Counted from the stretch's first letter, positions 24,201 to 39,200 are shown. The stretch is 64,000 nucleotides of DNA from Bilabrum cf. latius (GCA_965178125.1 OZ237738.1:744001-808000), one strand, 5' to 3'. The notes: generated from the letters alone by a model not told the origin. Program-made: numbers and translations.

Positions 24201-27200
24201 GTGACTGTGGGATCGGGCGCGGCGGTGTCGGCTGCATCTGGCGGCGTGAGCGTGCTGTCTGGGTCTTCGTCGCTTGACTCGTCGGGCGCGGTGACTGTGG
24301 GCTCTGGCACGTCCGACGTGGATGTGACGGGCGCGGTGACTGTGCGGTCTGGCGATGCGGCATCAGCGTCATCGGGCGCGGTGAGCGTGGCGTCGGGCGC
24401 ATCGACGAACGCGGTGTCTGGCGTGGTGACTGTGGGATCGGGCGCGGCGGTGTCGGCTGCATCTGGCGGCGTGAGCGTGCTGTCTGGGTCTTCGTCGCTT
24501 GACTCGTCGGGCGCGGTGACTGTGGGCTCTGGCACGTCCGACGTGGATGTGACGGGCGCGGTGACTGTGCGGTCTGGCGATGCGGCATCAGCGTCATCGG
24601 GCGCGGTGAGCGTGGCGTCGGGCGCATCGACGAACGCGGTGTCTGGCGTGGTGACTGTGGGATCGGGCGCGGCGGTGTCGGCTGCATCTGGCGGCGTGAG
24701 CGTGCTGTCTGGGTCGTCGTCGCTTGACTCGTCGGGCGCGGTGACTGTGGGCTCTGGCACGTCCGACGTGGATGTGACGGGCGCGGTGACTGTGCGGTCT
24801 GGCGATGCGGCATCAGCGTCATCGGGCGCGGTGAGCGTGGCGTCGGGCACATCGACGAACGCGGTGTCTGGCGTGGTGACTGTGGGATCGGGCGCGGCGG
24901 TGTCGGCTGCATCTGGCGGCGTGAGCGTGCTGTCTGGGTCTTCGTCGCTTGACTCGTCGGGCGCGGTGACTGTGGGCTCTGGCACGTCCGACGTGGATGT
25001 GACGGGCGCGGTGACTGTGCGGTCTGGCGATGCGGCATCAGCGTCATCGGGCGCGGTGAGCGTGGCGTCGGGCGCATCGACGAACGCGGTGTCTGGCGTG
25101 GTGACTGTGGGATCGGGCGCGGCGGTGTCGGCTGCATCTGGCGGCGTGAGCGTGCTGTCGGGCGTGTCTGACCAGGATGTGACGGGCGCGGTGACTGTGC
25201 GGTCTGGCGATGCGGCATCAGCGTCATCGGGCGCGGTGAGCGTGGCGTCGGGCGCATCGACGAACGCGGTGTCTGGCGTGGTGACTGTGGGATCGGGCGC
25301 GGCGGTGTCGGCTGCATCTGGCGGCGTGAGCGTGCTGTCGGGCGTGTCTGACAAGGATGTGACGGGCGCGGTGACTGTGCGGTCTGGCGATGCGGCATCA
25401 GCGTCATCGGGCGCGGTGAGCGTGGCGTCGGGCGCATCGACGAACGCGGTGTCTGGCGTGGTGACTGTGGGATCGGGCGCGGCGGTGTCGGCTGCATCTG
25501 GCGGCGTGAGCGTGCTGTCTGGGTCGTCGTCGCTTGACTCGTCGGGCGCGGTGACTGTGGGCTCTGGCACGTCCGACGTGGATGTGACGGGCGCGGTGAC
25601 TGTGCGGTCTGGCGATGCGGCATCAGCGTCATCGGGCGCGGTGAGCGTGGCGTCGGGCGCATCGACGAACGCGGTGTCTGGCGTGGTGACTGTGGGATCG
25701 GGCGCGGCGGTGTCGGCTGCATCTGGCGGCGTGAGCGTGCTGTCTGGGTCTTCGTCGCTTGACTCGTCGGGCGCGGTGACTGTGGGCTCTGGCACGTCCG
25801 ACGTGGATGTGACGGGCGCGGTGACTGTGCGGTCTGGCGATGCGGCATCAGCGTCATCGGGCGCGGTGAGCGTGGCGTCGGGCGCATCGACGAACGCGGT
25901 GTCTGGCGTGGTGACTGTGGGATCGGGCGCGGCGGTGTCGGCTGCATCTGGCGGCGTGAGCGTGCTGTCTGGGTCTTCGTCGCTTGACTCGTCGGGCGCG
26001 GTGACTGTGGGCTCTGGCACGTCCGACGTGGATGTGACGGGCGCGGTGACTGTGCGGTCTGGCGATGCGGCATCAGCGTCATCGGGCGCGGTGAGCGTGG
26101 CGTCGGGCGCATCGACGAACGCGGTGTCTGGCGTGGTGACTGTGGGATCGGGCGCGGCGGTGTCGGCTGCATCTGGCGGCGTGAGCGTGCTGTCTGGGTC
26201 TTCGTCGCTTGACTCGTCGGGCGCGGTGACTGTGGGCTCTGGCACGTCCGACGTGGATGTGACGGGCGCGGTGACTGTGCGGTCTGGCGATGCGGCATCA
26301 GCGTCATCGGGCGCGGTGAGCGTGGCGTCGGGCGCATCGACGAACGCGGTGTCTGGCGTGGTGACTGTGGGATCGGGCGCGGCGGTGTCGGCTGCATCTG
26401 GCGGCGTGAGCGTGCTGTCGGGCGTGTCTGACAAGGATGTGACGGGCACGGTGACTGTGCGGTCTGGCGATGCGGCATCAGCGTCATCGGGCGCGGTGAG
26501 CGTGGCGTCGGGCACATCGACGAACGCGGTGTCTGGCGTGGTGACTGTGGGATCGGGCGCGGCGGTGTCGGCTGCATCTGGCGGCGTGAGCGTGCTGTCT
26601 GGGTCTTCGTCGCTTGACTCGTCGGGCGCGGTGACTGTGGGCTCTGGCACGTCCGACGTGGATGTGACGGGCGCGGTGACTGTGCGGTCTGGCGATGCGG
26701 CATCAGCGTCATCGGGCGCGGTGAGCGTGGCGTCGGGCGCATCGACGAACGCGGTGTCTGGCGTGGTGACTGTGGGATCGGGCGCGGCGGTGTCGGCTGC
26801 ATCTGGCGGCGTGAGCGTGCTGTCTGGGTCTTCGTCGCTTGACTCGTCGGGCGCGGTGACTGTGGGCTCTGGCACGTCCGACGTGGATGTGACGGGCGCG
26901 GTGACTGTGCGGTCTGGCGATGCGGCATCAGCGTCATCGGGCGCGGTGAGCGTGGCGTCGGGCGCGTCGACGAACGCGGTGTCTGGCGTGGTGACTGTGG
27001 GATCGGGCGCGGCGGTGTCGGCTGCATCTGGCGGCGTGAGCGTGCTGTCGGGCGTGTCTGACAAGGATGTGACGGGCGCGGTGACTGTGCGGTCTGGCGA
27101 TGCGGCATCAGCGTCATCGGGCGCGGTGAGCGTGGCGTCGGGCGCATCGACGAACGCGGTGTCTGGCGTGGTGACTGTGGGATCGGGCGCGGCGGTGTCG

Positions 27201-30200
27201 GCTGCATCTGGCGGCGTGAGCGTGCTGTCTGGGTCTTCGTCGCTTGACTCGTCGGGCGCGGTGACTGTGGGCTCTGGCACGTCCGACGTGGATGTGACGG
27301 GCGCGGTGACTGTGCGGTCTGGCGATGCGGCATCAGCGTCATCGGGCGCGGTGAGCGTGGCGTCGGGCGCATCGACGAACGCGGTGTCTGGCGTGGTGAC
27401 TGTGGGATCGGGCGCGGCGGTGTCGGCTGCATCTGGCGGCGTGAGCGTGCTGTCGGGCGTGTCTGACAAGGATGTGACGGGCGCGGTGACTGTGCGGTCT
27501 GGCGATGCGGCATCAGCGTCATCGGGCGCGGTGAGCGTGGCGTCGGGCGCATCGACGAACGCGGTGTCTGGCGTGGTGACTGTGGGATCGGGCGCGGCGG
27601 TGTCGGCTGCATCTGGCGGCGTGAGCGTGCTGTCTGGGTCGTCGTCGCTTGACTCGTCGGGCGCGGTGACTGTGGGCTCTGGCACGTCCGACGTGGATGT
27701 GACGGGCGCGGTGACTGTGCGGTCTGGCGATGCGGCATCAGCGTCATCGGGCGCGGTGAGCGTGGCGTCGGGCGCATCGACGAACGCGGTGTCTGGCGTG
27801 GTGACTGTGGGATCGGGCGCGGCGGTGTCGGCTGCATCTGGCGGCGTGAGCGTGCTGTCTGGGTCGTCGTCGCTTGACTCGTCGGGCGCGGTGACTGTGG
27901 GCTCTGGCACGTCCGACGTGGATGTGACGGGCGCGGTGACTGTGCGGTCTGGCGATGCGGCATCAGCGTCATCGGGCGCGGTGAGCGTGGCGTCGGGCGC
28001 ATCGACGAACGCGGTGTCTGGCGTGGTGACTGTGGGATCGGGCGCGGCGGTGTCGGCTGCATCTGGCGGCGTGAGCGTGCTGTCTGGGTCGTCGTCGCTT
28101 GACTCGTCGGGCGCGGTGACTGTGGGCTCTGGCACGTCCGACGTGGATGTGACGGGCGCGGTGACTGTGCGGTCTGGCGATGCGGCATCAGCGTCATCGG
28201 GCGCGGTGAGCGTGGCGTCGGGCGCATCGACGAACGCGGTGTCTGGCGTGGTGACTGTGGGATCGGGCGCGGCGGTGTCGGCTGCATCTGGCGGCGTGAG
28301 CGTGCTGTCGGGCGTGTCTGACAAGGATGTGACGGGCGCGGTGACTGTGCGGTCTGGCGATGCGGCATCAGCGTCATCGGGCGCGGTGAGCGTGGCGTCG
28401 GGCGCATCGACGAACGCGGTGTCTGGCGTGGTGACTGTGGGATCGGGCGCGGCGGTGTCGGCTGCATCTGGCGGCGTGAGCGTGCTGTCTGGGTCGTCGT
28501 CGCTTGACTCGTCGGGCGCGGTGACTGTGGGCTCTGGCACGTCCGACGTGGATGTGACGGGCGCGGTGACTGTGCGGTCTGGCGATGCGGCATCAGCGTC
28601 ATCGGGCGCGGTGAGCGTGGCGTCGGGCGCATCGACGAACGCGGTGTCTGGCGTGGTGACTGTGGGATCGGGCGCGGCGGTGTCGGCTGCATCTGGCGGC
28701 GTGAGCGTGCTGTCGGGCGTGTCTGACAAGGATGTGACGGGCGCGGTGACTGTGCGGTCTGGCGATGCGGCATCAGCGTCATCGGGCGCGGTGAGCGTGG
28801 CGTCGGGCGCATCGACGAACGCGGTGTCTGGCGTGGTGACTGTGGGATCGGGCGCGGCGGTGTCGGCTGCATCTGGCGGCGTGAGCGTGCTGTCTGGGTC
28901 GTCGTCGCTTGACTCGTCGGGCGCGGTGACTGTGGGCTCTGGCACGTCCGACGTGGATGTGACGGGCGCGGTGACTGTGCGGTCTGGCGATGCGGCATCA
29001 GCGTCATCGGGCGCGGTGAGCGTGGCGTCGGGCGCGTCGACGAACGCGGTGTCTGGCGTGGTGACTGTGGGATCGGGCGCGGCGGTGTCGGCTGCATCTG
29101 GCGGCGTGAGCGTGCTGTCGGGCGTGTCTGACAAGGATGTGACGGGCGCGGTGACTGTGCGGTCTGGCGATGCGGCATCAGCGTCATCGGGCGCAGTGAG
29201 CGTGGCGTCGGGCGCATCGACGAACGCGGTGTCTGGCGTGGTGACTGTGGGATCGGGCGCGGCGGTGTCGGCTGCATCTGGCGGCGTGAGCGTGCTGTCT
29301 GGGTCTTCGTCGCTTGACTCGTCGGGCGCGGTGACTGTGGGCTCTGGCACGTCCGACGTGGATGTGACGGGCGCGGTGACTGTGCGGTCTGGCGATGCGG
29401 CATCAGCGTCATCGGGCGCGGTGAGCGTGGCGTCGGGCGCATCGACGAACGCGGTGTCTGGCGTGGTGACTGTGGGATCGGGCGCGGCGGTGTCGGCTGC
29501 ATCTGGCGGCGTGAGCGTGCTGTCGGGCGTGTCTGACAAGGATGTGACGGGCGCGGTGACTGTGCGGTCTGGCGATGCGGCATCAGCGTCATCGGGCGCG
29601 GTGAGCGTGGCGTCGGGCGCATCGACGAACGCGGTGTCTGGCGTGGTGACTGTGGGATCGGGCGCGGCGGTGTCGGCTGCATCTGGCGGCGTGAGCGTGC
29701 TGTCTGGGTCTTCGTCGCTTGACTCGTCGGGCGCGGTGACTGTGGGCTCTGGCACGTCCGACGTGGATGTGACGGGCGCGGTGACTGTGCGGTCTGGCGA
29801 TGCGGCATCAGCGTCATCGGGCGCGGTGAGCGTGGCGTCGGGCGCATCGACGAACGCGGTGTCTGGCGTGGTGACTGTGGGATCGGGCGCGGCGGTGTCG
29901 GCTGCATCTGGCGGCGTGAGCGTGCTGTCTGGGTCTTCGTCGCTTGACTCGTCGGGCGCGGTGACTGTGGGCTCTGGCACGTCCGACGTGGATGTGACGG
30001 GCGCGGTGACTGTGCGGTCTGGCGATGCGGCATCAGCGTCATCGGGCGCGGTGAGCGTGGCGTCGGGCGCATCGACGAACGCGGTGTCTGGCGTGGTGAC
30101 TGTGGGATCGGGCGCGGCGGTGTCGGCTGCATCTGGCGGCGTGAGCGTGCTGTCGGGCGTGTCTGACAAGGATGTGACGGGCGCGGTGACTGTGCGGTCT

Positions 30201-33200
30201 GGCGATGCGGCATCAGCGTCATCGGGCGCGGTGAGCGTGGCTTCGGGCGCATCGACGAACGCGGTGTCTGGCGTGGTGACTGTGGGATCGGGCGCGGCGG
30301 TGTCGGCTGCATCTGGCGGCGTGAGCGTGCTGTCTGGGTCTTCGTCGCTTGACTCGTCGGGCGCGGTGACTGTGGGCTCTGGCACGTCCGACGTGGATGT
30401 GACGGGCGCGGTGACTGTGCGGTCTGGCGATGCGGCATCAGCGTCATCGGGCGCGGTGAGCGTGGCGTCGGGCGCATCGACGAACGCGGTGTCTGGCGTG
30501 GTGACTGTGGGATCGGGCGCGGCGGTGTCGGCTGCATCTGGCGGCGTGAGCGTGCTGTCGGGCGTGTCTGACAAGGATGTGACGGGCGCGGTGACTGTGC
30601 GGTCTGGCGATGCGGCATCAGCGTCATCGGGCGCGGTGAGCGTGGCTTCGGGCGCATCGACGAACGCGGTGTCTGGCGTGGTGACTGTGGGATCGGGCGC
30701 GGCGGTGTCGGCTGCATCTGGCGGCGTGAGCGTGCTGTCTGGGTCTTCGTCGCTTGACTCGTCGGGCGCGGTGACTGTGGGCTCTGGCACGTCCGACGTG
30801 GATGTGACGGGCGCGGTGACTGTGCGGTCTGGCGATGCGGCATCAGCGTCATCGGGCGCGGTGAGCGTGGCGTCGGGCGCATCGACGAACGCGGTGTCTG
30901 GCGTGGTGACTGTGGGATCGGGCGCGGCGGTGTCGGCTGCATCTGGCGGCGTGAGCGTGCTGTCGGGCGTGTCTGACAAGGATGTGACGGGCGCGGTGAC
31001 TGTGCGGTCTGGCGATGCGGCATCAGCGTCATCGGGCGCGGTGAGCGTGGCTTCGGGCGCATCGACGAACGCGGTGTCTGGCGTGGTGACTGTGGGATCG
31101 GGCGCGGCGGTGTCGGCTGCATCTGGCGGCGTGAGCGTGCTGTCTGGGTCTTCGTCGCTTGACTCGTCGGGCGCGGTGACTGTGGGCTCTGGCACGTCCG
31201 ACGTGGATGTGACGGGCGCGGTGACTGTGCGGTCTGGCGATGCGGCATCAGCGTCATCGGGCGCGGTGAGCGTGGCGTCGGGCGCGTCGACGAACGCGGT
31301 GTCTGGCGTGGTGACTGTGGGATCGGGCGCGGCGGTGTCGGCTGCATCTGGCGGCGTGAGCGTGCTGTCGGGCGTGTCTGACAAGGATGTGACGGGCGCG
31401 GTGACTGTGCGGTCTGGCGATGCGGCATCAGCGTCATCGGGCGCAGTGAGCGTGGCGTCGGGCGCATCGACGAACGCGGTGTCTGGCGTGGTGACTGTGG
31501 GATCGGGCGCGGCGGTGTCGGCTGCATCTGGCGGCGTGAGCGTGCTGTCTGGGTCTTCGTCGCTTGACTCGTCGGGCGCGGTGACTGTGGGCTCTGGCAC
31601 GTCCGACGTGGATGTGACGGGCGCGGTGACTGTGCGGTCTGGCGATGCGGCATCAGCGTCATCGGGCGCGGTGAGCGTGGCGTCGGGCGCATCGACGAAC
31701 GCGGTGTCTGGCGTGGTGACTGTGGGATCGGGCGCGGCGGTGTCGGCTGCATCTGGCGGCGTGAGCGTGCTGTCGGGCGTGTCTGACAAGGATGTGACGG
31801 GCGCGGTGACTGTGCGGTCTGGCGATGCGGCATCAGCGTCATCGGGCGCGGTGAGCGTGGCGTCGGGCGCATCGACGAACGCGGTGTCTGGCGTGGTGAC
31901 TGTGGGATCGGGCGCGGCGGTGTCGGCTGCATCTGGCGGCGTGAGCGTGCTGTCGGGCGTGTCTGACAAGGATGTGACGGGCGCGGTGACTGTGCGGTCT
32001 GGCGATGCGGCATCAGCGTCATCGGGCGCGGTGAGCGTGGCGTCGGGCGCATCGACGAACGCGGTGTCTGGCGTGGTGACTGTGGGATCGGGCGCGGCGG
32101 TGTCGGCTGCATCTGGCGGCGTGAGCGTGCTGTCTGGGTCTTCGTCGCTTGACTCGTCGGGCGCGGTGACTGTGGGCTCTGGCACGTCCGACGTGGATGT
32201 GACGGGCGCGGTGACTGTGCGGTCTGGCGATGCGGCATCAGCGTCATCGGGCGCGGTGAGCGTGGCGTCGGGCGCATCGACGAACGCGGTGTCTGGCGTG
32301 GTGACTGTGGGATCGGGCGCGGCGGTGTCGGCTGCATCTGGCGGCGTGAGCGTGCTGTCTGGGTCTTCGTCGCTTGACTCGTCGGGCGCGGTGACTGTGG
32401 GCTCTGGCACGTCCGACGTGGATGTGACGGGCGCGGTGACTGTGCGGTCTGGCGATGCGGCATCAGCGTCATCGGGCGCGGTGAGCGTGGCGTCGGGCGC
32501 ATCGACGAACGCGGTGTCTGGCGTGGTGACTGTGGGATCGGGCGCGGCGGTGTCGGCTGCATCTGGCGGCGTGAGCGTGCTGTCTGGGTCTTCGTCGCTT
32601 GACTCGTCGGGCGCGGTGACTGTGGGCTCTGGCACGTCCGACGTGGATGTGACGGGCACCGTGACTGTGCGGTCTGGCGATGCGGCATCAGCGTCATCGG
32701 GCGCGGTGAGCGTGGCGTCGGGCGCATCGACGAACGCGGTGTCTGGCGTGGTGACTGTGGGGTCGGGCGCGGCGGTGTCGGCTGCATCTGGCGGCGTGAG
32801 CGTGCTGTCGGGCGTGTCTGACAAGGATGTGACGGGCGCGGTGACTGTGCGGTCTGGCGATGCGGCATCAGCGTCATCGGGCGCGGTGAGCGTGGCGTCG
32901 GGCGCATCGACGAACGCGGTGTCTGGCGTGGTGACTGTGGGATCGGGCGCGGCGGTGTCGGCTGCATCTGGCGGCGTGAGCGTGCTGTCTGGGTCTTCGT
33001 CGCTTGACTCGTCGGGCGCGGTGACTGTGGGCTCTGGCACGTCCGACGTGGATGTGACGGGCGCGGTGACTGTGCGGTCTGGCGATGCGGCATCAGCGTC
33101 ATCGGGCGCGGTGAGCGTGGCGTCGGGCGCATCGACGAACGCGGTGTCTGGCGTGGTGACTGTGGGATCGGGCGCGGCGGTGTCGGCTGCATCTGGCGGC

Positions 33201-36200
33201 GTGAGCGTGCTGTCGGGCGTGTCTGACAAGGATGTGACGGGCGCGGTGACTGTGCGGTCTGGCGATGCGGCATCAGCGTCATCGGGCGCGGTGAGCGTGG
33301 CGTCGGGCGCATCGACGAACGCGGTGTCTGGCGTGGTGACTGTGGGGTCGGGCGCGGCGGTGTCGGCTGCATCTGGCGGCGTGAGCGTGCTGTCTGGGTC
33401 TTCGTCGCTTGACTCGTCGGGCGCGGTGACTGTGGGCTCTGGCACGTCCGACGTGGATGTGACGGGCGCGGTGACTGTGCGGTCTGGCGATGCGGCATCA
33501 GCGTCATCGGGCGCGGTGAGCGTGGCGTCGGGCGCATCGACGAACGCGGTGTCTGGCGTGGTGACTGTGGGATCGGGCGCGGCGGTGTCGGCTGCATCTG
33601 GCGGCGTGAGCGTGCTGTCGGGCGTGTCTGACAAGGATGTGACGGGCGCGGTGACTGTGCGGTCTGGCGATGCGGCATCAGCGTCATCGGGCGCGGTGAG
33701 CGTGGCGTCGGGCGCATCGACGAACGCGGTGTCTGGCGTGGTGACTGTGGGATCGGGCGCGGCGGTGTCGGCTGCATCTGGCGGCGTGAGCGTGCTGTCG
33801 GGCGTGTCTGACAAGGATGTGACGGGCGCGGTGACTGTGCGGTCTGGCGATGCGGCATCAGCGTCATCGGGCGCGGTGAGCGTGGCGTCGGGCGCATCGA
33901 CGAACGCGGTGTCTGGCGTGGTGACTGTGGGATCGGGCGCGGCGGTGTCGGCTGCATCTGGCGGCGTGAGCGTGCTGTCGGGCGTGTCTGACAAGGATGT
34001 GACGGGCGCGGTGACTGTGCGGTCTGGCGATGCGGCATCAGCGTCATCGGGCGCGGTGAGCGTGGCGTCGGGCGCATCGACGAACGCGGTGTCTGGCGTG
34101 GTGACTGTGGGATCGGGCGCGGCGGTGTCGGCTGCATCTGGCGGCGTGAGCGTGCTGTCTGGGTCTTCGTCGCTTGACTCGTCGGGCGCGGTGACTGTGG
34201 GCTCTGGCACGTCCGACGTGGATGTGACGGGCGCGGTGACTGTGCGGTCTGGCGATGCGGCATCAGCGTCATCGGGCGCGGTGAGCGTGGCGTCGGGCGC
34301 ATCGACGAACGCGGTGTCTGGCGTGGTGACTGTGGGATCGGGCGCGGCGGTGTCGGCTGCATCTGGCGGCGTGAGCGTGCTGTCGGGCGTGTCTGACAAG
34401 GATGTGACGGGCGCGGTGACTGTGCGGTCTGGCGATGCGGCATCAGCGTCATCGGGCGCGGTGAGCGTGGCGTCGGGCGCATCGACGAACGCGGTGTCTG
34501 GCGTGGTGACTGTGGGGTCGGGCGCGGCGGTGTCGGCTGCATCTGGCGGCGTGAGCGTGCTGTCTGGGTCTTCGTCGCTTGACTCGTCGGGCGCGGTGAC
34601 TGTGGGCTCTGGCACGTCCGACGTGGATGTGACGGGCGCGGTGACTGTGCGGTCTGGCGATGCGGCATCAGCGTCATCGGGCGCGGTGAGCGTGGCGTCG
34701 GGCGCATCGACGAACGCGGTGTCTGGCGTGGTGACTGTGGGATCGGGCGCGGCGGTGTCGGCTGCATCTGGCGGCGTGAGCGTGCTGTCGGGCGTGTCTG
34801 ACAAGGATGTGACGGGCGCGGTGACTGTGCGGTCTGGCGATGCGGCATCAGCGTCATCGGGCGCGGTGAGCGTGGCGTCGGGCGCATCGACGAACGCGGT
34901 GTCTGGCGTGGTGACTGTGGGATCGGGCGCGGCGGTGTCGGCTGCATCTGGCGGCGTGAGCGTGCTGTCGGGCGTGTCTGACAAGGATGTGACGGGCGCG
35001 GTGACTGTGCGGTCTGGCGATGCGGCATCAGCGTCATCGGGCGCGGTGAGCGTGGCGTCGGGCGCATCGACGAACGCGGTGTCTGGCGTGGTGACTGTGG
35101 GATCGGGCGCGGCGGTGTCGGCTGCATCTGGCGGCGTGAGCGTGCTGTCGGGCGTGTCTGACAAGGATGTGACGGGCGCGGTGACTGTGCGGTCTGGCGA
35201 TGCGGCATCAGCGTCATCGGGCGCGGTGAGCGTGGCGTCGGGCGCATCGACGAACGCGGTGTCTGGCGTGGTGACTGTGGGATCGGGCGCGGCGGTGTCG
35301 GCTGCATCTGGCGGCGTGAGCGTGCTGTCTGGGTCTTCGTCGCTTGACTCGTCGGGCGCGGTGACTGTGGGCTCTGGCACGTCCGACGTGGATGTGACGG
35401 GCGCGGTGACTGTGCGGTCTGGCGATGCGGCATCAGCGTCATCGGGCGCGGTGAGCGTGGCGTCGGGCGCATCGACGAACGCGGTGTCTGGCGTGGTGAC
35501 TGTGGGATCGGGCGCGGCGGTGTCGGCTGCATCTGGCGGCGTGAGCGTGCTGTCTGGGTCTTCGTCGCTTGACTCGTCGGGCGCGGTGACTGTGGGCTCT
35601 GGCACGTCCGACGTGGATGTGACGGGCACCGTGACTGTGCGGTCTGGCGATGCGGCATCAGCGTCATCGGGCGCGGTGAGCGTGCTGTCGGGCGCATCGA
35701 CGAACGCGGTGTCTGGCGTGGTGACTGTGGGGTCGGGCGCGGCGGTGTCGGCTGCATCTGGCGGCGTGAGCGTGCTGTCGGGCGTGTCTGACAAGGATGT
35801 GACGGGCGCGGTGACTGTGCGGTCTGGCGATGCGGCATCAGCGTCATCGGGCGCGGTGAGCGTGGCGTCGGGCGCATCGACGAACGCGGTGTCTGGCGTG
35901 GTGACTGTGGGATCGGGCGCGGCGGTGTCGGCTGCATCTGGCGGCGTGAGCGTGCTGTCTGGGTCGTCGTCGCTTGACTCGTCGGGCGCGGTGACTGTGG
36001 GCTCTGGCACGTCCGACGTGGATGTGACGGGCGCGGTGACTGTGCGGTCTGGCGATGCGGCATCAGCGTCATCGGGCGCGGTGAGCGTGGCGTCGGGCGC
36101 ATCGACGAACGCGGTGTCTGGCGTGGTGACTGTGGGATCGGGCGCGGCGGTGTCGGCTGCATCTGGCGGCGTGAGCGTGCTGTCTGGGTCTTCGTCGCTT

Positions 36201-39200
36201 GACTCGTCGGGCGCGGTGACTGTGGGCTCTGGCACGTCCGACGTGGATGTGACGGGCGCGGTGACTGTGCGGTCTGGCGATGCGGCATCAGCGTCATCGG
36301 GCGCGGTGAGCGTGGCGTCGGGCGCATCGACGAACGCGGTGTCTGGCGTGGTGACTGTGGGATCGGGCGCGGCGGTGTCGGCTGCATCTGGCGGCGTGAG
36401 CGTGCTGTCTGGGTCTTCGTCGCTTGACTCGTCGGGCGCGGTGACTGTGGGCTCTGGCACGTCCGACGTGGATGTGACGGGCACCGTGACTGTGCGGTCT
36501 GGCGATGCGGCATCAGCGTCATCGGGCGCGGTGAGCGTGGCGTCGGGCGCATCGACGAACGCGGTGTCTGGCGTGGTGACTGTGGGGTCGGGCGCGGCGG
36601 TGTCGGCTGCATCTGGCGGCGTGAGCGTGCTGTCGGGCGTGTCTGACAAGGATGTGACGGGCGCGGTGACTGTGCGGTCTGGCGATGCGGCATCAGCGTC
36701 ATCGGGCGCGGTGAGCGTGGCGTCGGGCGCATCGACGAACGCGGTGTCTGGCGTGGTGACTGTGGGATCGGGCGCGGCGGTGTCGGCTGCATCTGGCGGC
36801 GTGAGCGTGCTGTCTGGGTCTTCGTCGCTTGACTCGTCGGGCGCGGTGACTGTGGGCTCTGGCACGTCCGACGTGGATGTGACGGGCGCGGTGACTGTGC
36901 GGTCTGGCGATGCGGCATCAGCGTCATCGGGCGCGGTGAGCGTGGCGTCGGGCGCATCGACGAACGCGGTGTCTGGCGTGGTGACTGTGGGATCGGGCGC
37001 GGCGGTGTCGGCTGCATCTGGCGGCGTGAGCGTGCTGTCTGGGTCTTCGTCGCTTGACTCGTCGGGCGCGGTGACTGTGGGCTCTGGCACGTCCGACGTG
37101 GATGTGACGGGCACCGTGACTGTGCGGTCTGGCGATGCGGCATCAGCGTCATCGGGCGCGGTGAGCGTGGCGTCGGGCGCATCGACGAACGCGGTGTCTG
37201 GCGTGGTGACTGTGGGGTCGGGCGCGGCGGTGTCGGCTGCATCTGGCGGCGTGAGCGTGCTGTCGGGCGTGTCTGACAAGGATGTGACGGGCGCGGTGAC
37301 TGTGCGGTCTGGCGATGCGGCATCAGCGTCATCGGGCGCGGTGAGCGTGGCGTCGGGCGCATCGACGAACGCGGTGTCTGGCGTGGTGACTGTGGGATCG
37401 GGCGCGGCGGTGTCGGCTGCATCTGGCGGCGTGAGCGTGCTGTCTGGGTCTTCGTCGCTTGACTCGTCGGGCGCGGTGACTGTGGGCTCTGGCACGTCCG
37501 ACGTGGATGTGACGGGCGCGGTGACTGTGCGGTCTGGCGATGCGGCATCAGCGTCATCGGGCGCGGTGAGCGTGGCGTCGGGCGCATCGACGAACGCGGT
37601 GTCTGGCGTGGTGACTGTGGGATCGGGCGCGGCGGTGTCGGCTGCATCTGGCGGCGTGAGCGTGCTGTCGGGCGTGTCTGACAAGGATGTGACGGGCGCG
37701 GTGACTGTGCGGTCTGGCGATGCGGCATCAGCGTCATCGGGCGCGGTGAGCGTGGCGTCGGGCGCATCGACGAACGCGGTGTCTGGCGTGGTGACTGTGG
37801 GGTCGGGCGCGGCGGTGTCGGCTGCATCTGGCGGCGTGAGCGTGCTGTCTGGGTCTTCGTCGCTTGACTCGTCGGGCGCGGTGACTGTGGGCTCTGGCAC
37901 GTCCGACGTGGATGTGACGGGCGCGGTGACTGTGCGGTCTGGCGATGCGGCATCAGCGTCATCGGGCGCGGTGAGCGTGGCGTCGGGCGCATCGACGAAC
38001 GCGGTGTCTGGCGTGGTGACTGTGGGATCGGGCGCGGCGGTGTCGGCTGCATCTGGCGGCGTGAGCGTGCTGTCGGGCGTGTCTGACAAGGATGTGACGG
38101 GCGCGGTGACTGTGCGGTCTGGCGATGCGGCATCAGCGTCATCGGGCGCGGTGAGCGTGGCGTCGGGCGCATCGACGAACGCGGTGTCTGGCGTGGTGAC
38201 TGTGGGATCGGGCGCGGCGGTGTCGGCTGCATCTGGCGGCGTGAGCGTGCTGTCGGGCGTGTCTGACAAGGATGTGACGGGCGCGGTGACTGTGCGGTCT
38301 GGCGATGCGGCATCAGCGTCATCGGGCGCGGTGAGCGTGGCGTCGGGCGCATCGACGAACGCGGTGTCTGGCGTGGTGACTGTGGGATCGGGCGCGGCGG
38401 TGTCGGCTGCATCTGGCGGCGTGAGCGTGCTGTCGGGCGTGTCTGACAAGGATGTGACGGGCGCGGTGACTGTGCGGTCTGGCGATGCGGCATCAGCGTC
38501 ATCGGGCGCGGTGAGCGTGGCGTCGGGCGCATCGACGAACGCGGTGTCTGGCGTGGTGACTGTGGGATCGGGCGCGGCGGTGTCGGCTGCATCTGGCGGC
38601 GTGAGCGTGCTGTCTGGGTCTTCGTCGCTTGACTCGTCGGGCGCGGTGACTGTGGGCTCTGGCACGTCCGACGTGGATGTGACGGGCGCGGTGACTGTGC
38701 GGTCTGGCGATGCGGCATCAGCGTCATCGGGCGCGGTGAGCGTGGCGTCGGGCGCATCGACGAACGCGGTGTCTGGCGTGGTGACTGTGGGATCGGGCGC
38801 GGCGGTGTCGGCTGCATCTGGCGGCGTGAGCGTGCTGTCGGGCGTGTCTGACAAGGATGTGACGGGCGCGGTGACTGTGCGGTCTGGCGATGCGGCATCA
38901 GCGTCATCGGGCGCGGTGAGCGTGGCGTCGGGCGCATCGACGAACGCGGTGTCTGGCGTGGTGACTGTGGGATCGGGCGCGGCGGTGTCGGCTGCATCTG
39001 GCGGCGTGAGCGTGCTGTCTGGGTCTTCGTCGCTTGACTCGTCGGGCGCGGTGACTGTGGGCTCTGGCACGTCCGACGTGGATGTGACGGGCGCGGTGAC
39101 TGTGCGGTCTGGCGATGCGGCATCAGCGTCATCGGGCGCGGTGAGCGTGGCGTCGGGCGCATCGACGAACGCGGTGTCTGGCGTGGTGACTGTGGGATCG

